DNA of 64,000 nt from a virus. Below the pieces are notes generated by a model. It saw only the letters and a program-made list of their open reading frames with translations. It was not told the origin of the DNA and ran no database searches. Positions 8,394-18,835 of the stretch are shown piece after piece (position 1 is the stretch's first letter; each line of letters starts with the position of its first letter). A program made the position numbers and the translations under genes. The stretch lies in the IMG/VR virus record IMGVR_UViG_3300023083_000001, positions 140,199-204,198 of that record; one strand, 5' to 3'.

Positions 8394-8425
8394 CATACAG
8401 CCCCGGCCTTGGCCGGGGCTGTATG
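8394..8425. terminator. Bidirectional hairpin terminator, 15-bp stem, 2-base loop
   Basis: CATACAGCCCCGGCC (8394-8408) pairs with 8411-8425 around TT. It lies between convergent genes and has no T-tract. A near copy, including the flanking GACAG and TC, is at 43523-43556. Confidence 0.9.
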
Positions 8426-8429
8426 TCGT

Positions 8430-10382
8430 TTATGGCCGATCGGTAGGTAGGGACAACGCTTTAATCAAGTCCCCTGTCATACCGCTCATCAAACCAGACG
8501 CAACACGCGCTGCCGATTTCCATTGATTGAACTCAGCACGGCTACGCGCCATGTTAAGCTGCCATTTACGGGTGACGTTGATCTGAGTCTCCAAAGGAAT
8601 ACTCGCCAAGGTCGCCAGGTAGTCCGTATACTTGTTGTCCTCACTGTACGTCGAGGCTGCAAGTGCACTCACCACACTGTTGTTACCCAAGTTACCACCA
8701 CGCAGCGCTTGTTCTGCTAACGTGAACGCACCCTGTACGTTACTGAAGCCAGGGTTGATTGGCATGGACATGATGGTAGACAGATCCACAATCGTCACTG
8801 TCACATCGATACCCAAGCACTTACCACCCTTAGCCCAACCTACATCGCCCACCCCCCGTTCGATGGAAATGGATTCAACCATCCCTTCACGGATTTGAGT
8901 ACGACCTTGGTTGAACACTTCCAGCAAGAACGGACCATCGTAACTAGCCCGGCCTGTCGCACGAGGTAGACCCAGTGCCAAGATAGCGGACAATGGCAAG
9001 AAGATGTTTTTCATCCTCACCCAGTCATCAGCTGCCCACGCTCTGAGTGGAATCGTAAAGCTGGTCCGGTTAAGGTCAGCTGAAGAGGATTCGTACAGTT
9101 TCTGGATGTCAGCAAATGCACCACCTGCCACCGCCATGAAGCCTTCGACCTGAGCAGCTTGTAGAACGCCGTTCATGATGTCTGTGGCTGCACCTACGAT
9201 GGCTTGTACCGGTCCACCGATGTTACCATCGGCAAAGTTGAAACGTGCCATACGCGCCTTTGCAGACGCCCCGTTGATGGTGGACTGAATACTGGATTCA
9301 GTAGCGCTGTTATTGAAGCTTTCACTTTGCGTCCCCGTGTGGTTTACACGGAAGGTTACAAAGTCAGCACCCATCCTGGCTTCAGCTTTACCTTGCTGAA
9401 CCATCTCACTGACCCAGCTTTCTTCAGTGGTGTCTTCATCGGGTGTGCTTGGTTTCTTCGTGTCGTATTTACCTGAAAGTGCCAGGTAGGCTTTCTCGTA
9501 TTCCTTGAGACTTGCCCCTGGATCTTTCAAGTCCTGGATACCGGCATCAATACCGTCGTACATGATCTTGGCAAACTCTTCAGCGCGCTTGGCTGGATCG
9601 TTTGTCAACCCTGCAAGTTTAGCGTCGAGCATCTCACGATACTTGTTAGCCAGACGTTGCGGTTTAGTGCTGATGCGGAACACATCGATACCACCGTCTT
9701 CCATCACGATGTTACCGAGGATTCGGTGCATCTGCGCACCGTCGGCTTTATCAGGTACAGCCAATGGATCGAAGTAACGCTTCTGCTCATCGTTGACGTA
9801 GTGAGGACTCATCCCCATGTTAACGAACAGTGCATTGACCATGTTACTGACCGCGTACCAATAGAGGTACATGGTGGGTTTGAGGTAGTAGTACTTGGAG
9901 CGAGGCATACCGGTGAAGAAGTTGATCATCGATCCTGCCAGAATAAACGGCTGGAACGGAAGAGTTCCGATAACACCTGCTACTTGACCGACTTCAAACC
10001 AGATACTCGGTGCACGACCAGTCCTTGCTACAGAGCCTGCATAGACGTTGTAGAAGTTCCCGAAGAAGGTTGTCATCGAGTTGAATTTAGGGACACCCGC
10101 ACGAATGTGGATCAGTTGCGAGTTATCGTCCAGTACTTCACTCCACCAACGGCCGACTCCATCGGAGCCACTGTAGATGGATTTGTGTTTCAGGTCACAG
10201 TTAGCTGTAAACTGTGAAAGGGGGTTCATTGCAAAATGGCCACCCATGGAGGTGTCGGTAAACTTCCGCGTGGCTGTCGTGTGGTAGCGTCGACGATTGT
10301 TCACCGCATCGGACAATGCACTTGGAGGTGCAAGGAATGCATGTCCCGCCCATGTGCGGTCTAGCAAATACTTACGTGCCAT
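8430..10382 (-). CDS. Putative tail or baseplate virion protein, about 650 aa
   Basis: Start uncertain: ATG 10382 (MARKYLLDRTW) or ATG 10394; the first is preferred because GGATGG lies upstream at a plausible distance. Residues about 130-220 carry hydrophobic and aromatic segments (QVAGVIGTLPFQPFILAG, YLKPTMYLYWYAVSNMVNALFVNMG) that could be membrane-active. The middle is charged and helical. The C-terminal half has mixed strands and the segment FNQGRTQIREGMVESISIERGVG. It lies directly downstream of the giant tail lysozyme gene, with only a hairpin between them, so it is probably a late tail protein made with it. Confidence 0.6.
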   Translation of the reverse strand: MARKYLLDRTWAGHAFLAPPSALSDAVNNRRRYHTTATRKFTDTSMGGHFAMNPLSQFTANCDLKHKSIYSGSDGVGRWWSEVLDDNSQLIHIRAGVPKFNSMTTFFGNFYNVYAGSVARTGRAPSIWFEVGQVAGVIGTLPFQPFILAGSMINFFTGMPRSKYYYLKPTMYLYWYAVSNMVNALFVNMGMSPHYVNDEQKRYFDPLAVPDKADGAQMHRILGNIVMEDGGIDVFRISTKPQRLANKYREMLDAKLAGLTNDPAKRAEEFAKIMYDGIDAGIQDLKDPGASLKEYEKAYLALSGKYDTKKPSTPDEDTTEESWVSEMVQQGKAEARMGADFVTFRVNHTGTQSESFNNSATESSIQSTINGASAKARMARFNFADGNIGGPVQAIVGAATDIMNGVLQAAQVEGFMAVAGGAFADIQKLYESSSADLNRTSFTIPLRAWAADDWVRMKNIFLPLSAILALGLPRATGRASYDGPFLLEVFNQGRTQIREGMVESISIERGVGDVGWAKGGKCLGIDVTVTIVDLSTIMSMPINPGFSNVQGAFTLAEQALRGGNLGNNSVVSALAASTYSEDNKYTDYLATLASIPLETQINVTRKWQLNMARSRAEFNQWKSAARVASGLMSGMTGDLIKALSLPTDRP

Positions 10383-10410
10383 ATGGACGTCCATCCCAAA
10401 GAGAAAGAAA

Positions 10411-10432
10411 CGGGTGGGAGTTACCCCACCCG
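10411..10432 (-). terminator. GC hairpin between two minus-strand tail genes
   Basis: CGGGTGGG (10411-10418) pairs with CCCACCCG (10425-10432) around a 6-base loop, in the gap between the giant tail gene and the 650-aa gene. On the minus strand it is followed by a pyrimidine-rich TTTCTTTCTCTTT run, so it may end or reduce transcription. Confidence 0.6.
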
Positions 10433-10441
10433 ATCTGTGGT

Positions 10442-13400
10442 TTACGTTACAGCATTTGTCCGACGAGTATCCATCGGTTGACGTTGCATTGGCTCTGGAG
10501 TATTAGCAGCCACCAACGGTTTAGCCGCTGGACTGTTCTGCAACGCTTGCAGCTGGTTACGGAGCATCTGACGCAATGTTTCATCCATGGACATTGAGAC
10601 TTCCAGATGTTTCTGCAAGATCGGCGTGATGGTGTCAAAGGTGTTAGCCTGTTGAGCCACTTGCGTGTTCTGTGCAACCGTTGCCATGTTTCGGGTAGGA
10701 CTAGGCGCTGGTACAGCGGCGCCTGCGATGCTGGTAGGGATGACAGGTTCATTGCCAGTTGTCGTTGTTTCACTGACTGGCATTGTAGCACCCACTGAAG
10801 GCGGCGCTCCTGTTGGCGTACCCGATGCACCGCCGTTAGCTGCCGCGGCAACTTCCATTGGTGTAGGTGGTGTCTGAGCAACGGCTTGACTCACGGTAAC
10901 TGGACCGCTGCCGTCGTCGACAACTTGCGCACCACCTTCAGGTGTTTCCAGAGCGCCTCCCGGCGTAGGGTTAGCTGGAGCCGTATCGGTAGGCGTTGGA
11001 CCTGCTGGCACATCGGTAGCAGCAACGGTAGCAGCAACTGGGGACAGAGGACCGCCTACAGTTTTGCGCACGTCGTTCATCCGACGATCCATTTCACCCA
11101 ACACTTCACCAACGCTACGAGGTCCAGTTTTACCAATGAACACCGAGGCGTTATTCTTCACCACATCGTTAGCCATCCCGGCTTGACCGTTACCTACCAC
11201 AGTGTGAGCTGGAACATTCTTCGGCGCTGACAAGAATCGTTTCGCACCACCCAGTCCCAAGAAGTGAGCCATGTACAAGTCAAGGTCGGAAACGCTGCCA
11301 CCTAGAGTTTTGGACAGACCCTCGTAGTTCTCCTTCAGGTAGCACGCACCGAGAATGGCGTTAGCACGTGGATCTGTAGGAGGTGTATTTGGGTCGATGC
11401 CGTAGGTCGCTCCATATTTCTTTATCATCGACCTCCAAGTACTGCCGATGAATTGGAACAAACCGTTAGCAATACCACTCGAGGCTTTAGGGTCCCAGCG
11501 TGATTCAATACCAGCCACGTTACCAGCGATCACCGGATCGAAACCGACCATCTTCGCTGCCGCCTGAATCAACGGACCCATGGCACCCCAACCCTTACCG
11601 CTCGCATCCGGTAACGAGTTAATGTCACCACCCGTACCGCCGCCAGGATGTTCCACCTTGGTGCCTTTAGGACCTACCATCAGCAGGGACCCATCAGCTA
11701 CACCTTTGGAGGTTTCACCTGGAGCACCGCCTGCTACTTGCTTACCACTGTAGATCTTCCCGTAGTTTGCAAGCGTAGGACCTGTCTGACCCACACCTGG
11801 ACTGACCGACGATGAACGCTGGTTACCCAGCGCCGTGTTGGTCAACGTAGTGCCGTAACTGGCTTCAGCCCCGGCGATACGTTTAGCAGTTGCCAACCCT
11901 TGGACATTCATGACCTTGTTTTCGTCTTGCTGATCCAATACGTCTAGATAAGCTTTGACCGATCCTGGAAGTGTCTCCAGTTCGAAACCAGGCCAAGGGG
12001 AGTTGGTGATCGTCCACACGCTGGTTTGACCCATCATGGTGTCAGCCATTGTCCGTGTTACTTCATCGAGCACTTCATGCATCAAAGTACCGGTGAGGTT
12101 ACGCGCACCGTCCCGTGCATCGCCATTGTAACGGCGGCGTACCGAGATAGCGTATTGCAACATGACTGGAATGAAACGATAGTTCAACCAACGCAGCATG
12201 TCAGCTTTCTGATTCTCATCGGCCGGCCGGAAGATGTCGGATACTTTCTGTTCCAGAGCAACCGAGTCACCACCCATGACGGCTTTAGAAGTACCGCTGT
12301 ACTGGATAGTACCCCAATACACTTCTTCAACCTTCTGGAGCTGTTGACATTTGCTCAGGTTCATTTCCTTCAAACCGTACGTCTTGTAACGTACCGCTGT
12401 CGGGATATCCAAAGACTTCAGCTGAGACACCGCTGGAGCCACACCACCGTACACTGCTCCTGGAATCGAACTCGCTGCTGCCGCGGCAACTTCCAGACCT
12501 TTAGCAATTTCAGCTGCGCTACCTGTTCCATCTCGTGAAACACCTACAGTAGCGTTACGTGCAGCAACTTCGACACTACCTGCTGCTACCGCACCTGCAA
12601 CGTTGGCAATCTCATCTGTCTGTTTGTCTTCACGGCGACTACGAACCATCTTGACCGCATCAGCTACATCGTCAGCATCTGTGTCCAGTGAGGAGTCGAA
12701 TGGCGACGTGCTGGTGTCGTTGTAGATGTCCTGCATGTTACCCAGGTCAACCACGTTCAAGAATGAATCCAGATCCCCGTTACCAATCCCTTGGTCAGCA
12801 GATGATAGTTCGGCCGTCTGACGGATACGTTGCATCGCGGTACAGTGAGCCAGGAACACAGGACGGAATCGGCTAGACATCCACCGGAACATACTTTCCT
12901 GCTGATCAGGGTCACTGATACTGAACACTTTCAATACTGCTTGGATGTCGATCTTCGAAGGATCCAACTGAGCCGTCCCGTCTCGGCCAATATCAACACC
13001 AGAGCGACAGAGGGATTCCAGTTGAATAATCTTCTCGACGCGTTCCTGATTGGTAGGTGCTACACCGTACTGCGTCATCCGCAGATAGAGCAGAGGGAAT
13101 TTCTTCGCTTGAGAGGACTTGTAATACCGATAACCGAGGTAACCGATACCCGCCACCGCCGCTGCACCCAAGATCAATGGAAGACCCAGCGCACTGACGA
13201 CCGCTGTACCAGCAGTTGCCAAGCCCGAACCAATCGCCGCAGCACCTGACCATAGTGCACCACCTACAAGAGGCGCTGCATAACCGATACCACGACCTAT
13301 CGCACCCACACCTGGAATCTTACCGAGCTTCTTACCAATCCAGCTACCCGCACGTGCCAAGCGGCCTTTTGGTTTGATACCTGGCTTACGACCTTTACGA

Positions 13401-16400
13401 CCACGCTTCTCACCACGAATCTCCGAGAGGTCAGCTGCATCTTCCAGCAGGCTAGATTCCCCAGCTTCTTCAGTGGCTTCGACTAAGTCGTCCAGTTTGT
13501 GATCGAGATTCTTGTTCAGTTTCTCGATGGCTTCGATGATGTCGGCATTGTCACTGGCTGCTGCGCTGTCTTTACCCTCAGCCGCTTCTTTACGACGTTT
13601 GAGGATATCTTGCCATGACCAATCGCGAGAACCATCCCCGTCCACGTCACCATGGACCCCTTCCTTATCCCACTTGTTTCTCAGGAAGCTCAGGATCGAT
13701 TGCTGGGTTTTCAACTGCTCGCCTTGAATCTCTACGGCAGCGATTGCCAGTTCATCATCCAGCATTCCAACAGCTGCACCTCGGCCACGACCTTTATTGA
13801 AGAGGCTGCCGATACCACTGCCGATTGCTTTCGCACCTTTCCACAGCCCTTTATAGAAACCGAGAGCAAGCTTCCCGTAAGCCTTAGCACCTTTGAGGGC
13901 AAGCTTACCAATACCAACACCAAGGTTGATGCCAGCACGGCCCACCGTGAAGAGCACAGAACCGTTACGGGTGTAGAAGGACTTGTACTTATCAATCTCT
14001 TCCTGACTGACAATCTCACGAAGCTCTTTGTCACCCGGTTCCATCATGTAGACTGGACCTTTGATGTCTTTGAGGGACATGATCGGCGCGCCGTCTTTAT
14101 CCCGGTACACGCCTTTCTTCATCAAGACAGAACGGATACGTGGTTCTTCATCACCAGGTAGATACGCATCGAACTGAGCAAATTGGTCAACGAGTGTTTG
14201 TGCGCCCCATTTAGCAGCTTTCCACATCAACCCGTAAGTACCACCAACGTAAGCCTTTACACCACGAGCAGCCAGGCCGGTCAGCGCAGCACCTTTACGC
14301 AGACCCCATCCAGCCAGAGATTCACCCTTGCCGTTATAGAGACCTTTGTCGAAGTCTTCCTGCGTCAGTACGAGTTCGTCAGAATCGACGTTCTGCACCG
14401 GACCGGTAATATCCTTGATCGATTCGATGACCTTCTTGCTGTTGACGTCAAAGTACTTACCCTTGCGGATATCTCTGGCTGTCATGACAGGTTCTGGATC
14501 ACCCAACAGATGGACATCTGAAACGCCCAAGCCGTTGATGCTACCGAATGGAAGCTTGGCTGCACCTAATGCTGCACGTGTTCCCAGACCCAGGCCTTTG
14601 CCGATCATGCCGTAAGTAAAGCCGAAGTATTTACCCAGCCCGCGAGCAGTGCCAGTGATTGCCCCACCGATAACCTTCCTTGCAGAAGGACGACGTTGCC
14701 ACCAGCGCTTACCACCGGCTTCAGCAGGCGCTTCGTCAGGTGTGGATGGACTCGCATCAGGTGTAGCTGCCGCGGCAGCCTCAGGACCATCCAGAGACGC
14801 TTCGAGGATGTACTCAAGCCACTGATTGGATTGCTGACTGAGCGACAGCATGTTATCCAACCGAAGATGTGTCTCAACATCAGACGTCATCAGCAGATCA
14901 GGCCATTCCACAGAGGCTTGTACTTGCACCGACTGAGGGACGACTGGCGCTGTGCCGATTGGGCTCGGTCTAGGTTTTATTGGACGGTTGTCAACAACTG
15001 GAACACCCTGCTGTGGTTTGCCGGTGGCTTGTTGTTCACGTTCTTTCTGTAAACGTTTGCGCTCGTACTCAGCTTTCTGCTTGACGCGTTCCTGAATGCT
15101 GCCTGTGTAAACAGGTTTGTCTTCAGGTTTGTTGGTGAGGTCTTTCTCTTCACCTTCATTAACGATCAAGTCGTTAAGCGCGTCCATGTCGATGACGTCG
15201 TTGTAATCGCCGTTGTGTCTGGACAAGCCCAGTTCACGCCAGCTGCGACGACCCACCACGTTTTGCAGAACATCCATCCGACCACCAAAGTCAGGCAGAC
15301 GTTCGGACAACTCAAGAAACTTACTGCGTGTCGATGCGGTAAGGTCTTGGGTCTTCTGAGAATTGTCGATCTGATTACCACCTGGATCCAGACCAAACGT
15401 ATCGGCGAAGAAGTCAATCAACTCCTCAGCAATTTCCTCAGGTACGGTGTTCCAGGTGTTGACCTTGACGTAACGCTCCGGTTTGAAGTCGTTAGCCGCA
15501 GTCATGTCTTTCATCAACTGACGACGCAAAGCACGTTTAGCTTCAACCGACAGATCGTTAGCGTTCATCTCACGCAGGATGCTATCGACCTCGGAACGAA
15601 TCCCTTGACCGTTGTTATCCTTGAGCGCTAGGCGCACGTGTGACTTGTTCAGCTCGCTACGATTGACCAAGCTGTTACTGTAGTGGCTGTAGGCTTGTTC
15701 TTCTTGGTCCTCACCCGTTGCCAGGATACCCAGCTTCCTGTCCATGCTTGCCAAGAAGCTTGGAATGACATCCGTAACGGCACGGTGAAACATGTTGTCA
15801 AAGATAGCTGGCTGATCCAGCGAGTCAAGTTTCGCACCCTGGACGCTGGACGTAGGGGAGTGGCGGTCGAGCAATGCCTTGATCGCTTCTTCGCCAAGAC
15901 CCAACAGACCTTCACGAGTAGTGTCGCTTTTGGCGTACTCGTTCAGACGTTGTGGGATACCGGTGAGGTTCTTACGCAGCCAGTTGCCCCCGGCCTGCAC
16001 ACCTGGGATCTGTTCGATGTACGGAGCCGCTTTATCAGCCAACGTACCGCCAAGCAGTTCAAGACCACTGGAAGCTGCATCACCAATTAGCCCACCTGCC
16101 ATGGTACCAAACATCTGGGCACGGGTTTGGCCGAACTGTTCACCTTGACCCAGTTGTTGATGGACTTCTATTGCGCCGCTGAGCAGATCCCCTGCATTCT
16201 TCTTGATGCCGTTGAAGTAGTTGGAGGTGAAGTTACCCGCCGAACGCATCGCACCCGCAGCCAGTCGCTGTTGCAACTGTTGCTTGAGCACTTCAGTGGA
16301 GCGCATCTTGACGAAGTCAGGAAGCCCGGTGTTCTTCTGAATACCATCCAGATACGTCTTGGACAGGGAGAAGAACTCCTGCTGCGCTTTGAGCGTACGG

Positions 16401-17074
16401 ATCGAGACGTCGAGGTGACGGTACTTCAGCTCCAGCGATTTACGCTGGTAGTTGATAGTGACAGAATCCTGATACCCGACCAGACGGCCAATACCACGAC
16501 CCATGGTGGTGAGTACATCCATCTCGCTGGCGAAACGTTTGTTTTCACGGGTATCTTTGACGGCGTCACGGAATTCGCTTTTGACTTTGTCGTTAGCTTG
16601 TTGGGCAAACAACTTGTCCAAGCCAGCAATGTTGCTGGTCAGTTCGTCAGGCTGGCTATCACCTGACCCGGTGCTGTGATCATTCTCAGCCGCTTCTAAT
16701 GCATCGCGTACACTTTTAGGAAGAGCACGCTTTACCGCTGGACTCATCTGCGCGAACTTGACGTTCATGGAACGCAGGTATGGCTGAAGATCGGTAGCCT
16801 TATCTTTCAGGATATCGCCAGCGGCATTGTCCAGCGCATCGTATGCGTTGAAAGCCTGGCTGTAGCCTTTAGGCAATGCCATTGCAAGCATACGGCGCAA
16901 TAGGCCCTTATCCAGCATACGGTCTTTAACCGTACTGATCGCACTTTTCGCAGCCGCTTCTATCGGCGACCGATTGTCGCTACTGGGTGCAAAGGGATCA
17001 CTAAAGTCGAGATCGTCGAAGTTCAGATCGTCAAGATCATCCGTCCCAAGATCGACATTATCCTTATTAGCCAT
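10442..17074 (-). CDS. Giant tail protein with C-terminal lytic transglycosylase (phiKZ gp181-like)
   Basis: 2210 aa from ATG 17074 (MANKDNVDLG), with AGAGA upstream; a GTG at 17101 is less likely. The length matches the phiKZ gp181 class of about 2240 aa. The N-terminus is acidic, followed by about 550 helical residues. Residues about 850-1130 contain a Gly/Ala-rich region with a tandem duplication, and about 1261-1315 a long hydrophobic segment (GLPLILGAAAVAGIGYLGYRYY). A second duplication follows (about 1330-1645). Near 1840-1960 is an SLT-type lysozyme domain: E1857 in GIESRWDP, then ANGLFQFIGSTW and the DPRANAILG helix. The tail is Pro/Thr/Ala-rich. The likely role is to cut peptidoglycan during genome entry, at or in the tail. 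It diverges from the virion RNA polymerase gene 54 bases away, as in the phiKZ gp180/gp181 neighbourhood. Confidence 0.85.
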   Translation of the reverse strand: MANKDNVDLGTDDLDDLNFDDLDFSDPFAPSSDNRSPIEAAAKSAISTVKDRMLDKGLLRRMLAMALPKGYSQAFNAYDALDNAAGDILKDKATDLQPYLRSMNVKFAQMSPAVKRALPKSVRDALEAAENDHSTGSGDSQPDELTSNIAGLDKLFAQQANDKVKSEFRDAVKDTRENKRFASEMDVLTTMGRGIGRLVGYQDSVTINYQRKSLELKYRHLDVSIRTLKAQQEFFSLSKTYLDGIQKNTGLPDFVKMRSTEVLKQQLQQRLAAGAMRSAGNFTSNYFNGIKKNAGDLLSGAIEVHQQLGQGEQFGQTRAQMFGTMAGGLIGDAASSGLELLGGTLADKAAPYIEQIPGVQAGGNWLRKNLTGIPQRLNEYAKSDTTREGLLGLGEEAIKALLDRHSPTSSVQGAKLDSLDQPAIFDNMFHRAVTDVIPSFLASMDRKLGILATGEDQEEQAYSHYSNSLVNRSELNKSHVRLALKDNNGQGIRSEVDSILREMNANDLSVEAKRALRRQLMKDMTAANDFKPERYVKVNTWNTVPEEIAEELIDFFADTFGLDPGGNQIDNSQKTQDLTASTRSKFLELSERLPDFGGRMDVLQNVVGRRSWRELGLSRHNGDYNDVIDMDALNDLIVNEGEEKDLTNKPEDKPVYTGSIQERVKQKAEYERKRLQKEREQQATGKPQQGVPVVDNRPIKPRPSPIGTAPVVPQSVQVQASVEWPDLLMTSDVETHLRLDNMLSLSQQSNQWLEYILEASLDGPEAAAAATPDASPSTPDEAPAEAGGKRWWQRRPSARKVIGGAITGTARGLGKYFGFTYGMIGKGLGLGTRAALGAAKLPFGSINGLGVSDVHLLGDPEPVMTARDIRKGKYFDVNSKKVIESIKDITGPVQNVDSDELVLTQEDFDKGLYNGKGESLAGWGLRKGAALTGLAARGVKAYVGGTYGLMWKAAKWGAQTLVDQFAQFDAYLPGDEEPRIRSVLMKKGVYRDKDGAPIMSLKDIKGPVYMMEPGDKELREIVSQEEIDKYKSFYTRNGSVLFTVGRAGINLGVGIGKLALKGAKAYGKLALGFYKGLWKGAKAIGSGIGSLFNKGRGRGAAVGMLDDELAIAAVEIQGEQLKTQQSILSFLRNKWDKEGVHGDVDGDGSRDWSWQDILKRRKEAAEGKDSAAASDNADIIEAIEKLNKNLDHKLDDLVEATEEAGESSLLEDAADLSEIRGEKRGRKGRKPGIKPKGRLARAGSWIGKKLGKIPGVGAIGRGIGYAAPLVGGALWSGAAAIGSGLATAGTAVVSALGLPLILGAAAVAGIGYLGYRYYKSSQAKKFPLLYLRMTQYGVAPTNQERVEKIIQLESLCRSGVDIGRDGTAQLDPSKIDIQAVLKVFSISDPDQQESMFRWMSSRFRPVFLAHCTAMQRIRQTAELSSADQGIGNGDLDSFLNVVDLGNMQDIYNDTSTSPFDSSLDTDADDVADAVKMVRSRREDKQTDEIANVAGAVAAGSVEVAARNATVGVSRDGTGSAAEIAKGLEVAAAAASSIPGAVYGGVAPAVSQLKSLDIPTAVRYKTYGLKEMNLSKCQQLQKVEEVYWGTIQYSGTSKAVMGGDSVALEQKVSDIFRPADENQKADMLRWLNYRFIPVMLQYAISVRRRYNGDARDGARNLTGTLMHEVLDEVTRTMADTMMGQTSVWTITNSPWPGFELETLPGSVKAYLDVLDQQDENKVMNVQGLATAKRIAGAEASYGTTLTNTALGNQRSSSVSPGVGQTGPTLANYGKIYSGKQVAGGAPGETSKGVADGSLLMVGPKGTKVEHPGGGTGGDINSLPDASGKGWGAMGPLIQAAAKMVGFDPVIAGNVAGIESRWDPKASSGIANGLFQFIGSTWRSMIKKYGATYGIDPNTPPTDPRANAILGACYLKENYEGLSKTLGGSVSDLDLYMAHFLGLGGAKRFLSAPKNVPAHTVVGNGQAGMANDVVKNNASVFIGKTGPRSVGEVLGEMDRRMNDVRKTVGGPLSPVAATVAATDVPAGPTPTDTAPANPTPGGALETPEGGAQVVDDGSGPVTVSQAVAQTPPTPMEVAAAANGGASGTPTGAPPSVGATMPVSETTTTGNEPVIPTSIAGAAVPAPSPTRNMATVAQNTQVAQQANTFDTITPILQKHLEVSMSMDETLRQMLRNQLQALQNSPAAKPLVAANTPEPMQRQPMDTRRTNAVT

Positions 17075-17128
17075 AATGCGTCTCTCTTTATGGGGTGACA
17101 CTGTTCATACAACTTGGAGGGAAGCGTC

Positions 17129-18808
17129 TTGAAAACTGACATGCTGCCTGCTATACTTTGGATTCTGCATGCGAGTGACGATGACCTTAAACACATCGCA
17201 ACCATTACTCGCCTCGATATCTTCGAAGGTGCGACGACTGACTTTCACGATGACGGTTTGTTCTCGACTCGAATCTTTGGCGTCATTGGCTCTGATAGCC
17301 GTGATCAGGTATACGGTAAGATCAATCTGGGTGTCGAGATTCTCCATCCAAAGATCTACCGCGACCTGACGTCTTTGCGTGAGCTGTACAAACACATTCT
17401 CGACGGTACCGCCATGGCCAAGTTTGATTCGGCCATTGGTGACTTCTACCCTAGTACCGATGAAGATGCGCAGACTGGTTATTCGTTCTTCATGACCAAC
17501 CTGCCAAAGCTTGTGCTTAAACGCAACAAGTCTCCAGCACGTAATGAACGTATCAACTTCATCGAGCGGTGGCGTCACCGCATGACCATGAAGAATGCGA
17601 TCGTGATGCCAGCCGGTTTGCGTGACATCGAAGTCGATGATACTGGACGTCCTACGAAGAACGAGATCAACGATCTCTACTTCAAGCTGTTGGCTATCAG
17701 TAAGAACGTTGTTGTGTCCAAAGACATGAACTCACCGGCTTACGATCAGATCCGTCGTTCTCTGACGGCGACGATGTACGAGATCTACAAGTACATCGAA
17801 CGGATCATTGGCGGTAAGGACGGCTTCCTGAAAGACAACTGGGCTAGCCGCCGGGTGCGTGAAGGTACACGTAACGTACTGACCTCGATGAACACCTCCG
17901 GTAGTAACCTGGATGCGCCTAACGTACCTGGTTTTGATTGCACCACCTTGGGTGTGTATCAGGCAGCGACGTCATTGGCGCCATTGGTTATCCACTGGCT
18001 GCGGCGCGGCTTCCTTGAGAAGATCATGACAGCGGGTGAAGGTGACATCCCTCTGGTCAACACCAAGACCTTGAAACCTCACTGGGTTAGCCTAACACCT
18101 TACGAGCGAGATCGCTGGTCGACTGAGGATGGTCTGCGAGATGTGATCAATACCTTGGTGGATGTGGAAGCACGTCATCGACCTGTGATCATCGGCGGTT
18201 GCTACCTGGCGTTGGTGTATAACGGTAAAGGTACATTCCGGGTCTTTGATGACATCGAGGATCTGCCAAGCAACCTGAGCGCTACCGACGTTCATCCGTT
18301 GACGCTGATGGAGCTGATCTACCTGTGTGGCTACTCGAAGTGGAGCAAGTACTTCACTGACGTTGTGCGGTATCCGATCACGGGCGATGACTCCACCTAC
18401 CCTTCTCGCATTTACGTCAAGTCGACTTCGGTCGGTGAGATCCGGCGTGAGTTGGACAGCAACTGGCTGGAACTGCCTGGCGATGAGTTCCTCGTTACCG
18501 AATACCCGAAACAAGGTCTGACCACCTACCATGAGTCCGAGTCTCCTCACCCGTCTCGCTTGAACGGTCTGGGTGCTGACTTTGACGGTGACACCGGTAG
18601 TGCTACATCGATCATGGTCAATGATTCTCTGCGTGAAACTGAAGCGTACCTGAAGACTCGTGTGGCCTGGATCACTCCTTCTGGCCGGATGCGCGCAAGC
18701 GTTGTCTACGATACTTCTGAATTAGTTGTTCGTAACTTGACTGGGCGATTCAATCACGTCGTCCAGGCGAAGGACATCATGAAACAAGTTGGCGTTACTC
18801 AGGCGTAA
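17129..18808 (+). CDS. Virion RNA polymerase beta'-like subunit with catalytic DFDGD (phiKZ gp180-like)
   Basis: About 559 aa from TTG 17129, 7 bases after GGAGGG; ATG 17141 is the alternative. The active-site motif is DFDGD at residues 484-488 within LGADFDGDTGSA, the counterpart of NADFDGD in bacterial beta', whose three aspartates hold the catalytic Mg ions. The protein ends about 70 residues later, so it carries only the N-terminal part of a beta' chain. The rest must be a separate gene, as known for the split polymerases of phiKZ. Its position between the gp181-like and gp178-like genes identifies it as the packaged (virion) enzyme that reads early promoters after injection, rather than the non-virion enzyme. 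Confidence 0.88.
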   Translation: MKTDMLPAILWILHASDDDLKHIATITRLDIFEGATTDFHDDGLFSTRIFGVIGSDSRDQVYGKINLGVEILHPKIYRDLTSLRELYKHILDGTAMAKFDSAIGDFYPSTDEDAQTGYSFFMTNLPKLVLKRNKSPARNERINFIERWRHRMTMKNAIVMPAGLRDIEVDDTGRPTKNEINDLYFKLLAISKNVVVSKDMNSPAYDQIRRSLTATMYEIYKYIERIIGGKDGFLKDNWASRRVREGTRNVLTSMNTSGSNLDAPNVPGFDCTTLGVYQAATSLAPLVIHWLRRGFLEKIMTAGEGDIPLVNTKTLKPHWVSLTPYERDRWSTEDGLRDVINTLVDVEARHRPVIIGGCYLALVYNGKGTFRVFDDIEDLPSNLSATDVHPLTLMELIYLCGYSKWSKYFTDVVRYPITGDDSTYPSRIYVKSTSVGEIRRELDSNWLELPGDEFLVTEYPKQGLTTYHESESPHPSRLNGLGADFDGDTGSATSIMVNDSLRETEAYLKTRVAWITPSGRMRASVVYDTSELVVRNLTGRFNHVVQAKDIMKQVGVTQA

Positions 18809-18835
18809 GTCTGAGTAGACGTCAGGAGCAAGCAC

